Assembly (NCBI GenBank): GCA_009694805.1
Contig: SICM01000005.1
Coordinates: 1-64,000, forward strand
Reading direction: 5' to 3'
Length of the DNA: 64,000 bases
Source: Candidatus Latescibacterota bacterium
GTDB lineage: Bacteria > Latescibacterota > UBA2968 > SICM01
Shown here: positions 17,907 to 26,189 of the stretch, piece after piece
How positions within the stretch are numbered: position 1 is the stretch's first letter
Layout of the letters: the number at the start of each line of letters is the position of its first letter
Position numbers and translations under genes: made by a program
The notes under the pieces: generated by a model
Told to the model about the DNA's origin: nothing
The model's input: the letters and a program-made list of their open reading frames with translations, nothing else
Database searches by the model: none

Positions 17907-18674
17907 ATGAAGCAAGTATACACGATCCTGGCGCTGGTGGGTATGGTCGCGGTTGCGGCTCTGGCGCATCCGATCTGGGCGGCCCCTGCGGGGAGCGACG
18001 CGGAAAGCCAGTTCAACCTGGGGGTGTCGCTGCTGCAAAGAGAGAAGATCGACGAGGCCATCGCGACGTTCCAGAAGGTGCTCAGGATGAAGCCCGACTA
18101 CGCCAGCGCCCGCATCAGCCTGGGCGCGGCCTACCAGAAGAAGGGGATGCTGGACCAGGCCGTCAAGGAGTACTGGATGGCGATCTTCAGCCAGCCGAAC
18201 AACGCCGTGGCCCGGTACAATCTGGCGAAGGTGTTCGCCCAGAAGGGACAGCCGGACTCGGCGATCACGGTCTTCCGGGAGGCGATCAAGCTCAACCCCG
18301 GCTACGCCGACGCGAACGTGGAGATGGGGAAGCTCTTCTTCGCCAAGGGGGCCGTGGACTCGGCCATTGCCGCGTACCGGCGGGCGCTGAAGGCCAAGAT
18401 CGATCACGCGGACGCGCACGTCAACCTGGCGGAGGCCCTGACCAAGAAGGGAAAGGCGGATGAGGCCCTCTTCGAGTACAAGGAGGCGATCAAGTTCAAG
18501 CCGGACCACCCCGAGGCACACTTCAAGCTCGCCTACATACTGACCGAGAAGGGGAATAATGAAGAGGCCATCGACGAGTTCAAGGCGTTCCTGAGGCACA
18601 CGACGAACGTGGCCGGATATGACGATTGGCGCAAAGTCGCGTTGAATAATATTCAAGCCCTGGGTGGGAGGTAG
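17907..18674 (+). CDS. Exported tetratricopeptide-repeat protein (255 aa)
   Basis: The ATG at 17907 follows GAGGAGG and opens with a signal peptide (MKQVYTILALVGMVAVAALA ... IWA). Residues about 30-240 are six or so TPR units (AESQFNLGVSLLQREKIDEA, ARYNLAKVFAQKGQPDSAI, ADANVEMGKLFFAKGAVDSA). It is shorter but similar in style to the preceding TPR protein and likely shares its operon. Role: exported protein-protein interaction scaffold; partners unknown. Confidence 0.93.
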   Translation: MKQVYTILALVGMVAVAALAHPIWAAPAGSDAESQFNLGVSLLQREKIDEAIATFQKVLRMKPDYASARISLGAAYQKKGMLDQAVKEYWMAIFSQPNNAVARYNLAKVFAQKGQPDSAITVFREAIKLNPGYADANVEMGKLFFAKGAVDSAIAAYRRALKAKIDHADAHVNLAEALTKKGKADEALFEYKEAIKFKPDHPEAHFKLAYILTEKGNNEEAIDEFKAFLRHTTNVAGYDDWRKVALNNIQALGGR

Positions 18675-18756
18675 GGGGAGACAGAAGGCATCCTTCGACT
18701 TCGAGGCCTAATGGCCGCTCCGCTCAGGACAAGGAAGGCAGAAGGCAGTCCCTCGA
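18675..18756. repeat. Repeat-filled spacer: CCTTCGACTTCG...GCTCAGGA and AAGGCAG heptads
   Basis: Between the convergent TPR and CheY-like genes lies TCCTTCGACTTCG (18690), interrupted by about 15 bases, then CCGCTCAGGACAAGG, followed by two AAGGCAG heptads (18735-18748). The first part resembles a split copy of the CCTTCGAC...CTCAGG repeat seen at 38275 and 50768. Confidence 0.5.
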
Positions 18757-18777
18757 TACGGGGCCTGTGGCCCCTAC
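18757..18777. repeat. 21-bp shorter relative of the palindrome, at the CheY-like gene end
   Basis: TACGGGGCCTGTGGCCCC TAC shows the same outer arms with a shortened centre. On the minus strand its TAG is the stop of the CheY-like gene. Confidence 0.65.
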
Positions 18778-19144
18778 TTTTCACCAGACCGTTCGAGATA
18801 GGCCCGGATCTGGCCGGGGAACTCGCGCACGCCGATGGGCTTGGAGATATAGCCATCGAACCCCGCCGAGAGGTACTTCTCGTCGTCGCCGCGCATGGCG
18901 TGGGCCGTCAGGGCCACGATCACGGGTCCCCCGGCCCCCATCCTCTCATGAGCGACACCCCGTCCATCTCCGGGAGCTGGATGTCCATCAGGACCAGGGC
19001 GGGGTGCTCCTTTTCCACGAGGTCCGACACCTGGAGCGGGGAGGATGCCTGGAGCACCCTGTAGCCTTCGATCTCCAGAATGCTCACGAAGAGTTTCATG
19101 TTATCGAGGTTGTCCTCGACGATCAGGATCTTCTCACCCGCCAT
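18774..19144 (-). CDS. CheY-like single-domain response regulator, frameshifted near 18945
   Basis: The protein begins [19 protein letters not shown] and carries the phosphoacceptor segment [13 protein letters not shown]. Literal translation stops at 18920 after [14 protein letters not shown], but the next frame gives the missing half of a receiver domain: [20 protein letters not shown] and [20 protein letters not shown], ending at 18774. One missing G in CTCATGAGAGG around 18945 accounts for the break and restores a normal 123-residue CheY-like regulator with its Thr/Ala and Lys switch residues. Its start is 2 bases from the stop of the HD-GYP gene upstream, so the pair is one transcript. 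Its TAG stop comes from a short GTAGGGGCC palindrome. Confidence 0.85.
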
Positions 19145-19146
19145 CG

Positions 19147-20172
19147 TCAGTCTCCGCTCCTTCCTTCCCCATTAGTGGACACGATGTGCGCCAGGATCTC
19201 CACCACCTGGCCGTCCCACCATCCCTTCTTCGTCTCCTCCCGCAGGATCTCAAGGGCCTTCTCGGCCGGCAGGGCCGGCTTGTAGGGCCGTTGCGTCCGG
19301 AGCGCGTCGTAGACGTCCACGACGGACGTTATCCGGGCGATGAGCGGGATCTCTTCGCCCCTGAGCCGGTCGGGATAACCCGAGCCGTCGAACCGCTCGT
19401 GGTGATGCCGGATGATCGGGAGGACCCCTCTGAGGGACTTGAGCGGGCTGCATATCCGCTCCCCGATGAGGGGGTGTTCGCGCACGATGTCCATCTCCTC
19501 CTCGGTCAGTTTTCCGGGTTTGTTCAGGATGGCGTCCGGGATGCCGACCTTCCCGACGTCGTGGAGGACGCCCCCCTGGCGCAGTGCCCTGAGCGGGCCG
19601 TCGTTCAGGGTCAAGGTTTCGCCCACGCGCACGGAGTAGCGCGCCAGCCGGGCGCAGTGGCCCTCGGTGTAGGGGTCCTTCGCCTCCACGCCCAGCGCCA
19701 GGCTCCCGATGACGGTCTCCGCGTGGTCCAGTTCGTCCGTGTAGCGCTTCACGCGCAGCAGGGAGCGCACCCGGGCCAGGAGTTCCGTCCGGTCGAAGGG
19801 CTTGGTGAGAAAGTCGTCCGCGCCGGCATCGATTCCCCGGATGCGGTCTTCCTGATCGCTGAGGGCGCTGACGATGACGATGGGCGTCAGGATCGTGGCC
19901 GCCTCGCCCTTGAGCCTCCGGCAGACCTCGTAGCCGTCCAGGATCGGCATCATGACATCGAGCAGGATGAGGTCGGGGCGATGGTCGGCCACCTGCCGCA
20001 GGGCCTGTGCCCCGTCGAAGGCCTCGATGACGTGATAGCCGTTCATCGTCAGGTGCGCCCGGATCAGGGCGACGTTGTCCGGCATGTCATCCACAACCAG
20101 GATGCTGGCCGGGGCGTTCGGGTCGCAGGCGAGGCCGGGGAGGATCGCCCCATGGGCAATTGAGCGGTTCAA
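19147..20172 (-). CDS. Response regulator with HD-GYP domain, cyclic-di-GMP phosphodiesterase type
   Basis: The N-terminal receiver domain (residues about 20-135) has ILVVDDMPDN, the phosphoacceptor LILLDVMMPILDGYEV and TKPF. A short helical linker leads to an HD-GYP domain (about 150-330) with LHDVGKVGIPDAILNKPGKL, HHHERFDGSGYPDRL and DVYDALRTQRPYKP, the motifs of cyclic-di-GMP phosphodiesterases. I take the TTG at 20172 as start because GAGGT lies 7 bases upstream and no in-frame ATG precedes the receiver domain. It is cotranscribed with the CheY-like protein that follows after 2 bases. The cognate kinase is not in the window. Confidence 0.92.
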   Translation of the reverse strand: MNRSIAHGAILPGLACDPNAPASILVVDDMPDNVALIRAHLTMNGYHVIEAFDGAQALRQVADHRPDLILLDVMMPILDGYEVCRRLKGEAATILTPIVIVSALSDQEDRIRGIDAGADDFLTKPFDRTELLARVRSLLRVKRYTDELDHAETVIGSLALGVEAKDPYTEGHCARLARYSVRVGETLTLNDGPLRALRQGGVLHDVGKVGIPDAILNKPGKLTEEEMDIVREHPLIGERICSPLKSLRGVLPIIRHHHERFDGSGYPDRLRGEEIPLIARITSVVDVYDALRTQRPYKPALPAEKALEILREETKKGWWDGQVVEILAHIVSTNGEGRSGD

Positions 20173-20204
20173 GTGAGAGACCTCGGCAAGAAATAGGGGT
20201 ATCC

Positions 20205-20232
20205 GTAGGGGCACGGCGCGCCGTGCCCCTAC
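20205..20232. repeat. Perfect 28-bp palindrome providing the ARPP-1-like stop codon
   Basis: Arms GTAGGGGC/GCCCCTAC around ACGGCGCGCCGT; the whole unit is perfectly self-complementary. On the minus strand its TAG is the stop of the ARPP-1-like gene. Confidence 0.92.
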
Positions 20233-21536
20233 TCCATCTTCAGTCGATCCAGAAGCGTCTCCGCCCGGAGGAGGTCCGTCGAGAAACTGGCGCTCACCTG
20301 CGAGGCCTGGTCGGCGATGACGGACGCCAGGACGCCGGGTTCTATAGCCGTCACCGTGCCGGATTCCGGGTCGGCCTCCTCGATCCCGATCCGATGGCCG
20401 GGGAGGGGGCCGGCGGCCTGGCGGAGCGCGCGGGCCTGCATGCGCCAGGTCGCCGCGGAGGCGGAGAGGTCCGCGATGCGGTCCCCATAGGTTTTGCGCC
20501 GGGGGGCATAGGCATCCCGCATCGCCCACAGCCATTCCCGGTTCTCCGAGAAGTACTGTCTGCGCGCCTCGTCCAGGTCCCGCGCGTGTTCCGGTCCTCC
20601 CGCCACCAGCCGTTCCGGTGTCCGGTGGGCGGCGAGATGACGCCACTTGCCCCCGCTGACGAAGGCCGTGGCCGTGGCCTCGGACCCCCACATCAGCAGG
20701 TCGCCATCCCCGCGCGACGAGAACCGGGGACGGAGGCGCCGACTGTGCTCCGCGCCTTTCAGGAGGTCCTCCAGCGCCCGCCGGGCCACGTCCGGGGGCA
20801 CCCGCACGTCCGAGAAGCCGGCGAGCCCCTCCACGAGGGCGCTGGACAGGATGCCGTGGAAGCGACGCTCCAGCATCTCCGGTTCCGAGAAGAGGTCGAG
20901 GTAGAGGTTCGGGCCGACAGCCGACATCACGCCCACCTGACCCGGCAGGCAGGGGAAGGACCTCAACGCCTGGCTGATCTCCGGATTTCGCCTCTCGAAC
21001 ACGGCGCAGAGGTCCAGCGTGGGGCTGGAGACCTTCGCGCGTCTGAGGAAGACTTCCACCTGCTCCCAGACGCGGCCCTGTTCGATCCGGCCGTCCCGGG
21101 CGAGCTGGCGCATCTTGTCCAGCCGAAGGGTCCAGGGGCAGACGGCATCCACATTGAACCGCTTCCCGTGCCGGGTCGGCTGCCCCCGCTCCACGCAGTT
21201 GACCAGGGCATAGCGGCTGGTCTGCGGGGGGATGAGGACATCGTGCTTGAGCGCCCGGTTCTGCGTCTGGCCCACGATGCACTCCGACTCCCCGCCGTAG
21301 AGGGAGACGTTCAGGGGGTTGGTGATGCGGACGGCGTCCTCGCAGGAGACCTCCTCGATCAGGGCCCCGCCGTCTCTGCCGTCCGACAGCGTGAGGATCG
21401 GAGGGGGACCTCCCTGGATGCTGGCCGGGAAGATCGGGTAGAAGACGGCCACGTGCGGAAGACGGCCCTCCCGGTCGGACAGAGGGGGGCCCATCCGGAC
21501 GCCCTCCAGGGCTGCTTTGATGATGTGGTCGCGCAT
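20229..21536 (-). CDS. ARPP-1/DUF6569-like protein
   Basis: The 435-residue protein has, in its first 140 residues, the pattern of the ARPP-1 (DUF6569) domain: VFYPIFPAS, GALIEEVSCEDAVRITN, GGESECIVGQTQNRALKHDV and a Cys-containing ALVNCVERGQP. The remainder (about 150-435) is mostly helical and has no motif I can name. No signal peptide or membrane segment. ARPP-1 domains are of unknown function, often near phosphatase or ADP-ribose-related genes by family description. Its TAG stop is provided by a perfect 28-bp palindrome, and a heptamer array lies 10 bases before the ATG. Confidence 0.65.
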   Translation of the reverse strand: MRDHIIKAALEGVRMGPPLSDREGRLPHVAVFYPIFPASIQGGPPPILTLSDGRDGGALIEEVSCEDAVRITNPLNVSLYGGESECIVGQTQNRALKHDVLIPPQTSRYALVNCVERGQPTRHGKRFNVDAVCPWTLRLDKMRQLARDGRIEQGRVWEQVEVFLRRAKVSSPTLDLCAVFERRNPEISQALRSFPCLPGQVGVMSAVGPNLYLDLFSEPEMLERRFHGILSSALVEGLAGFSDVRVPPDVARRALEDLLKGAEHSRRLRPRFSSRGDGDLLMWGSEATATAFVSGGKWRHLAAHRTPERLVAGGPEHARDLDEARRQYFSENREWLWAMRDAYAPRRKTYGDRIADLSASAATWRMQARALRQAAGPLPGHRIGIEEADPESGTVTAIEPGVLASVIADQASQVSASFSTDLLRAETLLDRLKME

Positions 21537-21546
21537 AAGGACCTGC

Positions 21547-21597
21547 GAATTACGAATTACGAATTGACGGACGAAAATTCGACATTCGACATTCGCT
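21547..21597. repeat. Heptamer array: GAATTAC and inverted ATTCGAC units
   Basis: GAATTAC GAATTAC GAATTGA (21547-21567) is followed by an A-rich loop and ATTCGAC ATTCGAC ATTCGCT (21577-21597). The reverse complement of the second run pairs imperfectly with the first in heptad register. It sits directly upstream of the ARPP-1-like start on the minus strand. Confidence 0.85.
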
Positions 21598-21623
21598 CCA
21601 TTCCGAAATCCGACATCGACACA

Positions 21624-22007
21624 TCAGGTGACACCCTGCTCCCGCGTCAGGGCCTCCCGGATCGCAGCGGAGACCTCCGATGTGAGGGTCTGGGACCTCT
21701 CCCGGAAGGCGTCGTCGATCTGTTTCACGATGCCCTTCATCTCGTCGATTCGACGGTTCATCTCCTGCACCTGTGCCCGCAGCCGCTCCTCGAAGACGAC
21801 CTCATAGCGGTGGAGCGTGACTTTGGAGGCGGTGTAGAAGATGGCCGCGGCCGTGGCCGCCTGAAGGCCCACAACGATGAGGAGAAGCCCGGCGTGCGCG
21901 GAGAGCCGGACGGCGTCCGGCGAGAAGAGCAGGCCGAGGAACAGCCAGACAGAGAACAGCGTGGCCGAGGCGAACAGGCCGATCCACATCCTGGCACGGG
22001 TGGACAT
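21624..22007 (-). CDS. Small membrane protein with two predicted helices and a coiled coil
   Basis: Residues 9-30 (LFASATLFSVWLFLGLLF) and 38-60 (AGLLLIVVGLQAATAAAIFY) are hydrophobic helices. Residues about 68-125 are charged and heptad-like (VFEERLRAQVQEMNRRIDEM), predicting a cytoplasmic coiled coil. I do not recognise the family. It lies upstream of the ARPP-1-like gene on the same strand, with a repeat-filled 87-base gap between them. Confidence 0.7.
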   Translation of the reverse strand: MSTRARMWIGLFASATLFSVWLFLGLLFSPDAVRLSAHAGLLLIVVGLQAATAAAIFYTASKVTLHRYEVVFEERLRAQVQEMNRRIDEMKGIVKQIDDAFRERSQTLTSEVSAAIREALTREQGVT

Positions 22008-22023
22008 AGAAAACTCCCAAAAA

Positions 22024-22130
22024 CGTGGATCGTGGATCGTGGATCGTGGATCGTGGATCGTGGATCGTAAAAATCAAGCTACGAGTCAGGGGAGGGGAGG
22101 GGGCGAATCACGAACCACGAACCACGAATT
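22024..22130. repeat. Heptamer array: CGTGGAT x6 with inverted ACGAACC units
   Basis: Six exact CGTGGAT copies (22024-22065) are followed by a loop and GCGAATC ACGAACC ACGAACC ACGAATT (22103-22130). The reverse complement of the second run (GGTTCGT) keeps the register of CGTGGAT with one or two changes per unit. The array lies 16 bases upstream of the small membrane protein start on the minus strand. Confidence 0.9.
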
Positions 22131-22216
22131 GATGTCTGACAATTATATCCCGTAATCCTATCTCTGTCAAGGGATTATTTGTCTTCGGATGCGCGGATCG
22201 TCTTCGGAATTGGATG

Positions 22217-22245
22217 TTGACAAGCCCGAAGGAATATGATAGATT
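22217..22245 (+). promoter_or_regulatory. Sigma-70-type promoter upstream of yicC
   Basis: TTGACA at 22217-22222, a 17-base spacer and TAGATT at 22240-22245 give a consensus -35 box and an acceptable -10 box about 70 bases before yicC. It should drive yicC-gmk-rpoZ-coaBC. Confidence 0.6.
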
Positions 22246-22315
22246 AATTATTTCAAATAAGATACAACCTCATGACAGGGTCGCGTTCTCATTCACAGGA
22301 CACCCAGAGGGCTTC

Positions 22316-23191
22316 ATGATCGCCAGTATGACGGGCTTTGGAAAAGGAGAGGCGTCGGACGGCCAGAGCCGGGCCGTGGTGGAGGTCCGGACGGTCAACA
22401 GCCGGTACTGCGACGTGGCTCCCCGGATCCCCCAATCCCTGTCGAGCCTGGAGCCGCGCCTGAAGGAGGTCGTGCAGGCCACGCTTTCGCGGGGGCGCAT
22501 TGAGGTGACGGTGCAGTTCGAGGGGGCGGGCGCCGGCGTCAGTGCGCCGATCCTGAACCTGGAGGTGGCCAGGGGGTACTGGGAGGGTCTGTCCCGCCTG
22601 AAAAAGACCTTTGGCATTGAAGGGGAGCCGGATATCGGGGCGGTAGCGGCCATGCCGGACGTGTTCCGATATGCCTCTGACGGCATCGACCTGGAGGCGG
22701 CGTGGGGGCTGATCGAGCGGGCGGTCTGTGCTGCGCTGGAGCAGTGCAACCGCATGCGACGGTCTGAAGGGGAGCTGCTTCGCAGGGATTTTGAGGCCCG
22801 CATCGAGGCGCTGGAGAAGCTTCTGCGGGAAGTGGAGGCCCTGGCCCCGGCCCGGGTGACGGCGGCGCGGGATCGTCTCCGGGAGCGGCTCGCGCAACTG
22901 CTGGCCAGCGAGGTCGATCCGGACCGTCTGGCCGCGGAGGTCGCCATCCTGGCCGACCGGATGGACATCACCGAGGAGTGCGTCCGGTTTCACAGCCACA
23001 ACGAACAGTTTCTCCGCTCGCTCGAACGGGATGAGCCTGTGGGACGGCGGTTGAACTTTCTCCTTCAGGAGATGGGGCGGGAGGCCAACACCATCGGGTC
23101 GAAGGCCAATGACGCAGCCATCGCCCACCTCGTGGTGGAGATGAAGGAGGAACTCGAGCGCCTGCGCGAGCAGGTGCAGAACGTGGAATGA
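22316..23191 (+). CDS. yicC: YicC-family endoribonuclease
   Basis: The 291-residue protein starts MIASMTGFGKG, the hallmark N-terminus of YicC, and has VEVRTVNSRYCDV and the conserved C-terminal segment RRLNFLLQEMGREANTIGSK. YicC proteins are RNases acting on small RNAs and structured RNA. An earlier in-frame start would add 34 residues that do not match the family. It is 3 bases upstream of gmk, the same pairing seen in many bacteria. Confidence 0.96.
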   Translation: MIASMTGFGKGEASDGQSRAVVEVRTVNSRYCDVAPRIPQSLSSLEPRLKEVVQATLSRGRIEVTVQFEGAGAGVSAPILNLEVARGYWEGLSRLKKTFGIEGEPDIGAVAAMPDVFRYASDGIDLEAAWGLIERAVCAALEQCNRMRRSEGELLRRDFEARIEALEKLLREVEALAPARVTAARDRLRERLAQLLASEVDPDRLAAEVAILADRMDITEECVRFHSHNEQFLRSLERDEPVGRRLNFLLQEMGREANTIGSKANDAAIAHLVVEMKEELERLREQVQNVE

Positions 23192-23194
23192 CCC

Positions 23195-23815
23195 GTGCTG
23201 CGTCGAAAAGGGTTCACGCTCATCGTATCGGGCCCGTCGGGGGCCGGAAAATCGTCTCTTTGCCGCGCCATCGTCGCGGGGGACGCGGGCGTGGGGATGT
23301 GCGTGACGACCACAACGCGCCCTCCCCGACCCGATGAGGTGGAGGGGCGGGATCGGTTCTTCCTGAGCGAGGAGGCATTCCGGGAACGGGTCCGGCAGGG
23401 GGCGTTTGCCGAGTGGGCCTCCGTCCATGGTTTCCTCTATGGGACGACGCGTGAGGCCCTCCGCGCGGCGCAGGAACATCACGATGTCGTGATCCTGGAC
23501 GTGGACGTCCAGGGCGCGAAGCACTGGCGACAGCAGCTCCAGGAGGCGTGCGTGACCGTCTTCGTGGTCCCCCCCTCCCTGGCGGGGTTGAAGCAGCGGC
23601 TGATCGGCCGGGGCACGGACGCCGGGGAGGACCTCGAGCGGCGCATCGAGAACGCCCGGGAGGAGATGGCGCACGCCGGGTCGTATGGGTACCTGATCAT
23701 CAATGACCGGATCGAAGATGCGGTGAGCCTTCTGCGGGCCATCGTGGCGGCGGAACGCTGCCGGAGCATCCGGTACGAGGGGGACATCGTCAAGGAGATG
23801 ATGAGCGGTGAATGA
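23195..23815 (+). CDS. gmk: Guanylate kinase
   Basis: The 206-residue protein has the P-loop SGPSGAGKSSLCRAI, the GMP-binding region TTTRPPRPDEVEGRDRFFLS and LDVDVQGAKH, in line with guanylate kinases of about 200 residues. It phosphorylates GMP to GDP with ATP. The start is GTG at 23195, 3 bases after yicC. The next gene, rpoZ, continues the common gmk-rpoZ-coaBC arrangement. Confidence 0.97.
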   Translation: MLRRKGFTLIVSGPSGAGKSSLCRAIVAGDAGVGMCVTTTTRPPRPDEVEGRDRFFLSEEAFRERVRQGAFAEWASVHGFLYGTTREALRAAQEHHDVVILDVDVQGAKHWRQQLQEACVTVFVVPPSLAGLKQRLIGRGTDAGEDLERRIENAREEMAHAGSYGYLIINDRIEDAVSLLRAIVAAERCRSIRYEGDIVKEMMSGE

Positions 23816-23820
23816 GCGTT

Positions 23821-23894
23821 CAGCCGTCAGCATTTAGCGGTCAGCAAAAGACAAAAGCCTGATCGGTTTGGCTGATAGCTGATAGCTGATAGCT
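23821..23894. repeat. Heptamer array: CAGCCGT-type arm and inverted GCTGATA x3
   Basis: CAGCCGT CAGCATT TAGCGGT CAGC (23821-23845), an A-rich loop, then GCTGATA three times plus GCT (23871-23894). The two arms are related as inverted repeats in heptad register (CAGC against GCTG). It fills the gap between gmk and rpoZ and ends 19 bases before the rpoZ start. Confidence 0.85.
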
Positions 23895-23913
23895 TTTTCC
23901 AAAGGAGCTACGC

Positions 23914-24213
23914 ATGGTTGAAGTTTTTTTCTGGGAAGACCTGGAGCGCCAGAATGTCAATCCTTACGAGAGCGTGATCGGGGCTGCGCGGGAGGCCAGG
24001 CGAATCAACCTCACCAGGCGGGGGGAGAAGGGCCTGGAGGCTCAGGATAAACCGACGACGTTGGCCCTGAGGAGGGTGACGTCCGGGAAGGCGAAGCTCA
24101 CCCGCCTGTCTCCCAAAGAGATCGCAACCCTGGAAGAGGCCCATGCCAGTGTATCAAAGTCTGAGGGAAAAAAAGATCATTCTGGGGGTGACCGGGGGGA
24201 TCGCGGCGTATAA
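23914..24213 (+). CDS. rpoZ: RNA polymerase omega subunit
   Basis: The 99-residue protein contains VIGAAREARRINL, the omega signature (A..AR..N). Position between gmk and coaBC is typical. The start follows AAAGGAG. Its 3' end overlaps the coaBC start by 71 bases in another frame, and the last 25 residues (SVSKSEGKKDHSGGDRGDRG) are low-complexity, so the true functional end may be earlier in the chain. It helps assemble and stabilise core RNA polymerase. Confidence 0.88.
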   Translation: MVEVFFWEDLERQNVNPYESVIGAAREARRINLTRRGEKGLEAQDKPTTLALRRVTSGKAKLTRLSPKEIATLEEAHASVSKSEGKKDHSGGDRGDRGV

Positions 24214-25357
24214 GTCGGTCGAGCTCCTCCGCCGGCTGAAGACCATGGGGGCCGAGGTGAGGGTCGTGATGACGGCCTCTGCGCGGGAGTTCGTCGGCCC
24301 TCTGACGTTCGAGGCGCTCTCCGGGCATCCCGTCCAGACCGAGATGTTCTCGAAGGAGGCAGCCTCCCCGATCCCCCACATTGCCCTGGCCCACTGGCCT
24401 GACCTGGTGGTGATCGCCCCGGCCACGGCCAACACCATCGGCAGGATCGCCTCGGGCCTGGCCGACGACCTGCTGTCCGCCGTGGTCATGGCCTCCACTG
24501 CCCCGGTGCTGCTGGCCCCGGCGATGGAGACGGATATGTACCGGAACCCCATCGTGACAGAGAATCTGTCCCGTCTGCGGGGCCTGGGTTACCGGACGGT
24601 GGGTCCGGGCACGGGCTTCCTGGCCTCGGGAGGCGAGGGGATCGGCCGGATGTCGGAACCGGAGGAGATCGCGGACGCCGTCCTGGACACGCTGACGTCC
24701 ACGGAGGAGTTCGCGGGGCGGCGCTTCGTGGTGACGGCCGGACGCACGGAGGAGGACATCGACCCGGTGCGGTTCCTGACGAACCGCTCCACCGGGAAAA
24801 TGGGCTATGCGGTGGCCGAATGCGCCCGACGGCGGGGGGCGGAGGTGACGCTGGTGTCGGGGCCGACCGAGCTCTCCGCGCCGCCGGGGGTGGAGGTCGT
24901 GAAGGTCCGGTCCGTGGCGCAGATGCGGGAGGCCGTGGTGGTGGCCTTCCCGGAGACGGACGTCCTGGTGATGGCCGCGGCCGTCCTGGACTTCCGGGCC
25001 AGGCAGGTGGCGACCTCCAAGATCAAAAAAACCGGAGCGGGGCTGACGCTGGAACTGGCGCCCACGGGGGACTTTCTGGTGGAATTGGGGAAGATCAAGG
25101 GAGAACAGATCCTGGTCGGGTTTGCGATGGAGACGGAGAACGGCGTGGCCAACGCCCAAAAGAAGCTGGAGGCGAAGAACCTGGATCTGATCGTCCTGAA
25201 CGATCTGACGGTGGAGGGGGCGGGCTTCGCGGTGGATACGAACGTGGTGACGCTGATCGACCGGGATGGGGCGGCCCAGGACCTGCCGAAGATGTCGAAG
25301 CGGGAGGTGGCTGACCGGATTCTGGACCGGGTGAAGGAGAAGCTGAAAGGAAAGTGA
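24143..25357 (+). CDS. coaBC: Bifunctional phosphopantothenoylcysteine decarboxylase / phosphopantothenate-cysteine ligase
   Basis: Residues 1-180 are the flavoprotein decarboxylase (VTGGIAAYKSVELLRRLK, catalytic His region PHIALAHWPDLVVIAPATAN); residues about 190-404 are the ligase (VTAGRTEEDIDPVRFLTNRS, TGKMGYAVAECARRRGAEVT). It makes 4'-phosphopantetheine for coenzyme A. Two usual decarboxylase fingerprints differ: the PxMNxxM motif reads PAMETDM and the catalytic-Cys loop reads GFLASGGEGIGRM, with Ser for Cys. I recall Bacteroidota enzymes with similar PAMD/LASG motifs, so this is probably lineage-typical. The start lies inside rpoZ, suggesting translational coupling. Confidence 0.95.
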   Translation: MPVYQSLREKKIILGVTGGIAAYKSVELLRRLKTMGAEVRVVMTASAREFVGPLTFEALSGHPVQTEMFSKEAASPIPHIALAHWPDLVVIAPATANTIGRIASGLADDLLSAVVMASTAPVLLAPAMETDMYRNPIVTENLSRLRGLGYRTVGPGTGFLASGGEGIGRMSEPEEIADAVLDTLTSTEEFAGRRFVVTAGRTEEDIDPVRFLTNRSTGKMGYAVAECARRRGAEVTLVSGPTELSAPPGVEVVKVRSVAQMREAVVVAFPETDVLVMAAAVLDFRARQVATSKIKKTGAGLTLELAPTGDFLVELGKIKGEQILVGFAMETENGVANAQKKLEAKNLDLIVLNDLTVEGAGFAVDTNVVTLIDRDGAAQDLPKMSKREVADRILDRVKEKLKGK

Positions 25358-25406
25358 AACGCGGCCCCCAGCCCTCCTCCATCCCAAGGGGCAAAGCCCT
25401 TGTCGC

Positions 25407-25441
25407 CCCCTCCCTCCCCCACACGTGGGGGGAGGGAGGGG
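25407..25441. repeat. GC-rich hairpin CCCCTCCCTCCCCC...GGGGGAGGGAGGGG
   Basis: A centre CACGTG is flanked by CCCCTCCCTCCCCC and GGGGGAGGGAGGGG, giving a stem of about 17-20 base pairs with one bulged A. It lies between coaBC and the uracil-DNA glycosylase gene. A related CCCCTCTCC/GGGGAGGGG hairpin sits inside uvrA at 47680-47702. Confidence 0.75.
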
Positions 25442-25482
25442 TGTGGGGGTGGAAGGGGGGCGGTTGTCGTTTCACCGATCTT

Positions 25483-26187
25483 ATGGACGATCTCGATCAG
25501 GACATTCTGGAGACGCTCTCGATGGCCCGGCGCTACCTGCGGCAGAGGGCCGAGATGGGGGAGCGCGAGCTGCACGGCAGGGCCGGGCGGGCGAAGGGGG
25601 CCTCGTCGGATTCGGATTCGGATGCGGGGGAGGCGATGCGTCTCTTCTGCGAGTCCATCGCGGACTGCCAGAAGTGCCGGCTGGCGAAGGAGCGGACACA
25701 GGTGGTGTGCGGGTCGGGGAACGCAAAGGCGGGCCTGATGTTCGTGGGCGAGGGGCCGGGCCGGGAGGAGGACAAGACCGGGCAGCCGTTCGTGGGGGCG
25801 GCGGGGAAGCTCCTGACCCAGATCATCGAGGCGGGCCTGCAACTCCGGCGGGATGACGTGTACATCACGAACATCGTGAAGTGCCGACCGCCCGACAACC
25901 GGAACCCGATGCCCGACGAGATCGTCGCCTGTCACCCTTACCTTCTGCGCCAGATCGAGATCGTGAAGCCGAAGGTGATCTGCGCCCTGGGGAAGGTGGC
26001 GGCGCAGACCTTTCTTCAGTCCGACGAACCGATCGGGAAGCTCCGGGGGCGCGTCCACCCCTACAGGGACATCAAGCTGATCGCGACCTACCACCCGGCG
26101 GCCCTCCTGCGCAACGCGGCGTTGAAACGCCCGACGTGGGAGGACATGAAGCTGCTGAGGAAAGAATATGATGGGGTGGAATTATAG
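25483..26187 (+). CDS. Family 4 (type 4) uracil-DNA glycosylase
   Basis: The 234-residue enzyme has motif 1 MFVGEGPGREEDKTGQPFVG, TNIVKCRPPDNRNPMPDE and the TYHPAALLRN motif of family 4 uracil-DNA glycosylases. Four cysteines suited to a 4Fe-4S cluster are visible: CQKC near residue 64, C in VKCRPP and C in VACHPYL. It removes uracil from DNA in base-excision repair. I chose the ATG at 25483 (MDDLDQDILETL); upstream sequence in frame is the GC-rich hairpin. An acidic Ser/Asp run (SSDSDSDAG) near residue 42 is an unusual linker. Confidence 0.95.
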   Translation: MDDLDQDILETLSMARRYLRQRAEMGERELHGRAGRAKGASSDSDSDAGEAMRLFCESIADCQKCRLAKERTQVVCGSGNAKAGLMFVGEGPGREEDKTGQPFVGAAGKLLTQIIEAGLQLRRDDVYITNIVKCRPPDNRNPMPDEIVACHPYLLRQIEIVKPKVICALGKVAAQTFLQSDEPIGKLRGRVHPYRDIKLIATYHPAALLRNAALKRPTWEDMKLLRKEYDGVEL

Positions 26188-26189
26188 GG

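Larger units (their letters stand above)
22008..22315. other. Divergent intergenic region: repeats and promoter of the yicC operon
   Basis: This 308-base spacer separates the minus-strand small membrane protein from yicC. It holds the heptad arrays at 22024-22130 and an AT-rich segment (22136-22270) with a good promoter at 22217-22245. No further gene is visible. Confidence 0.7.
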
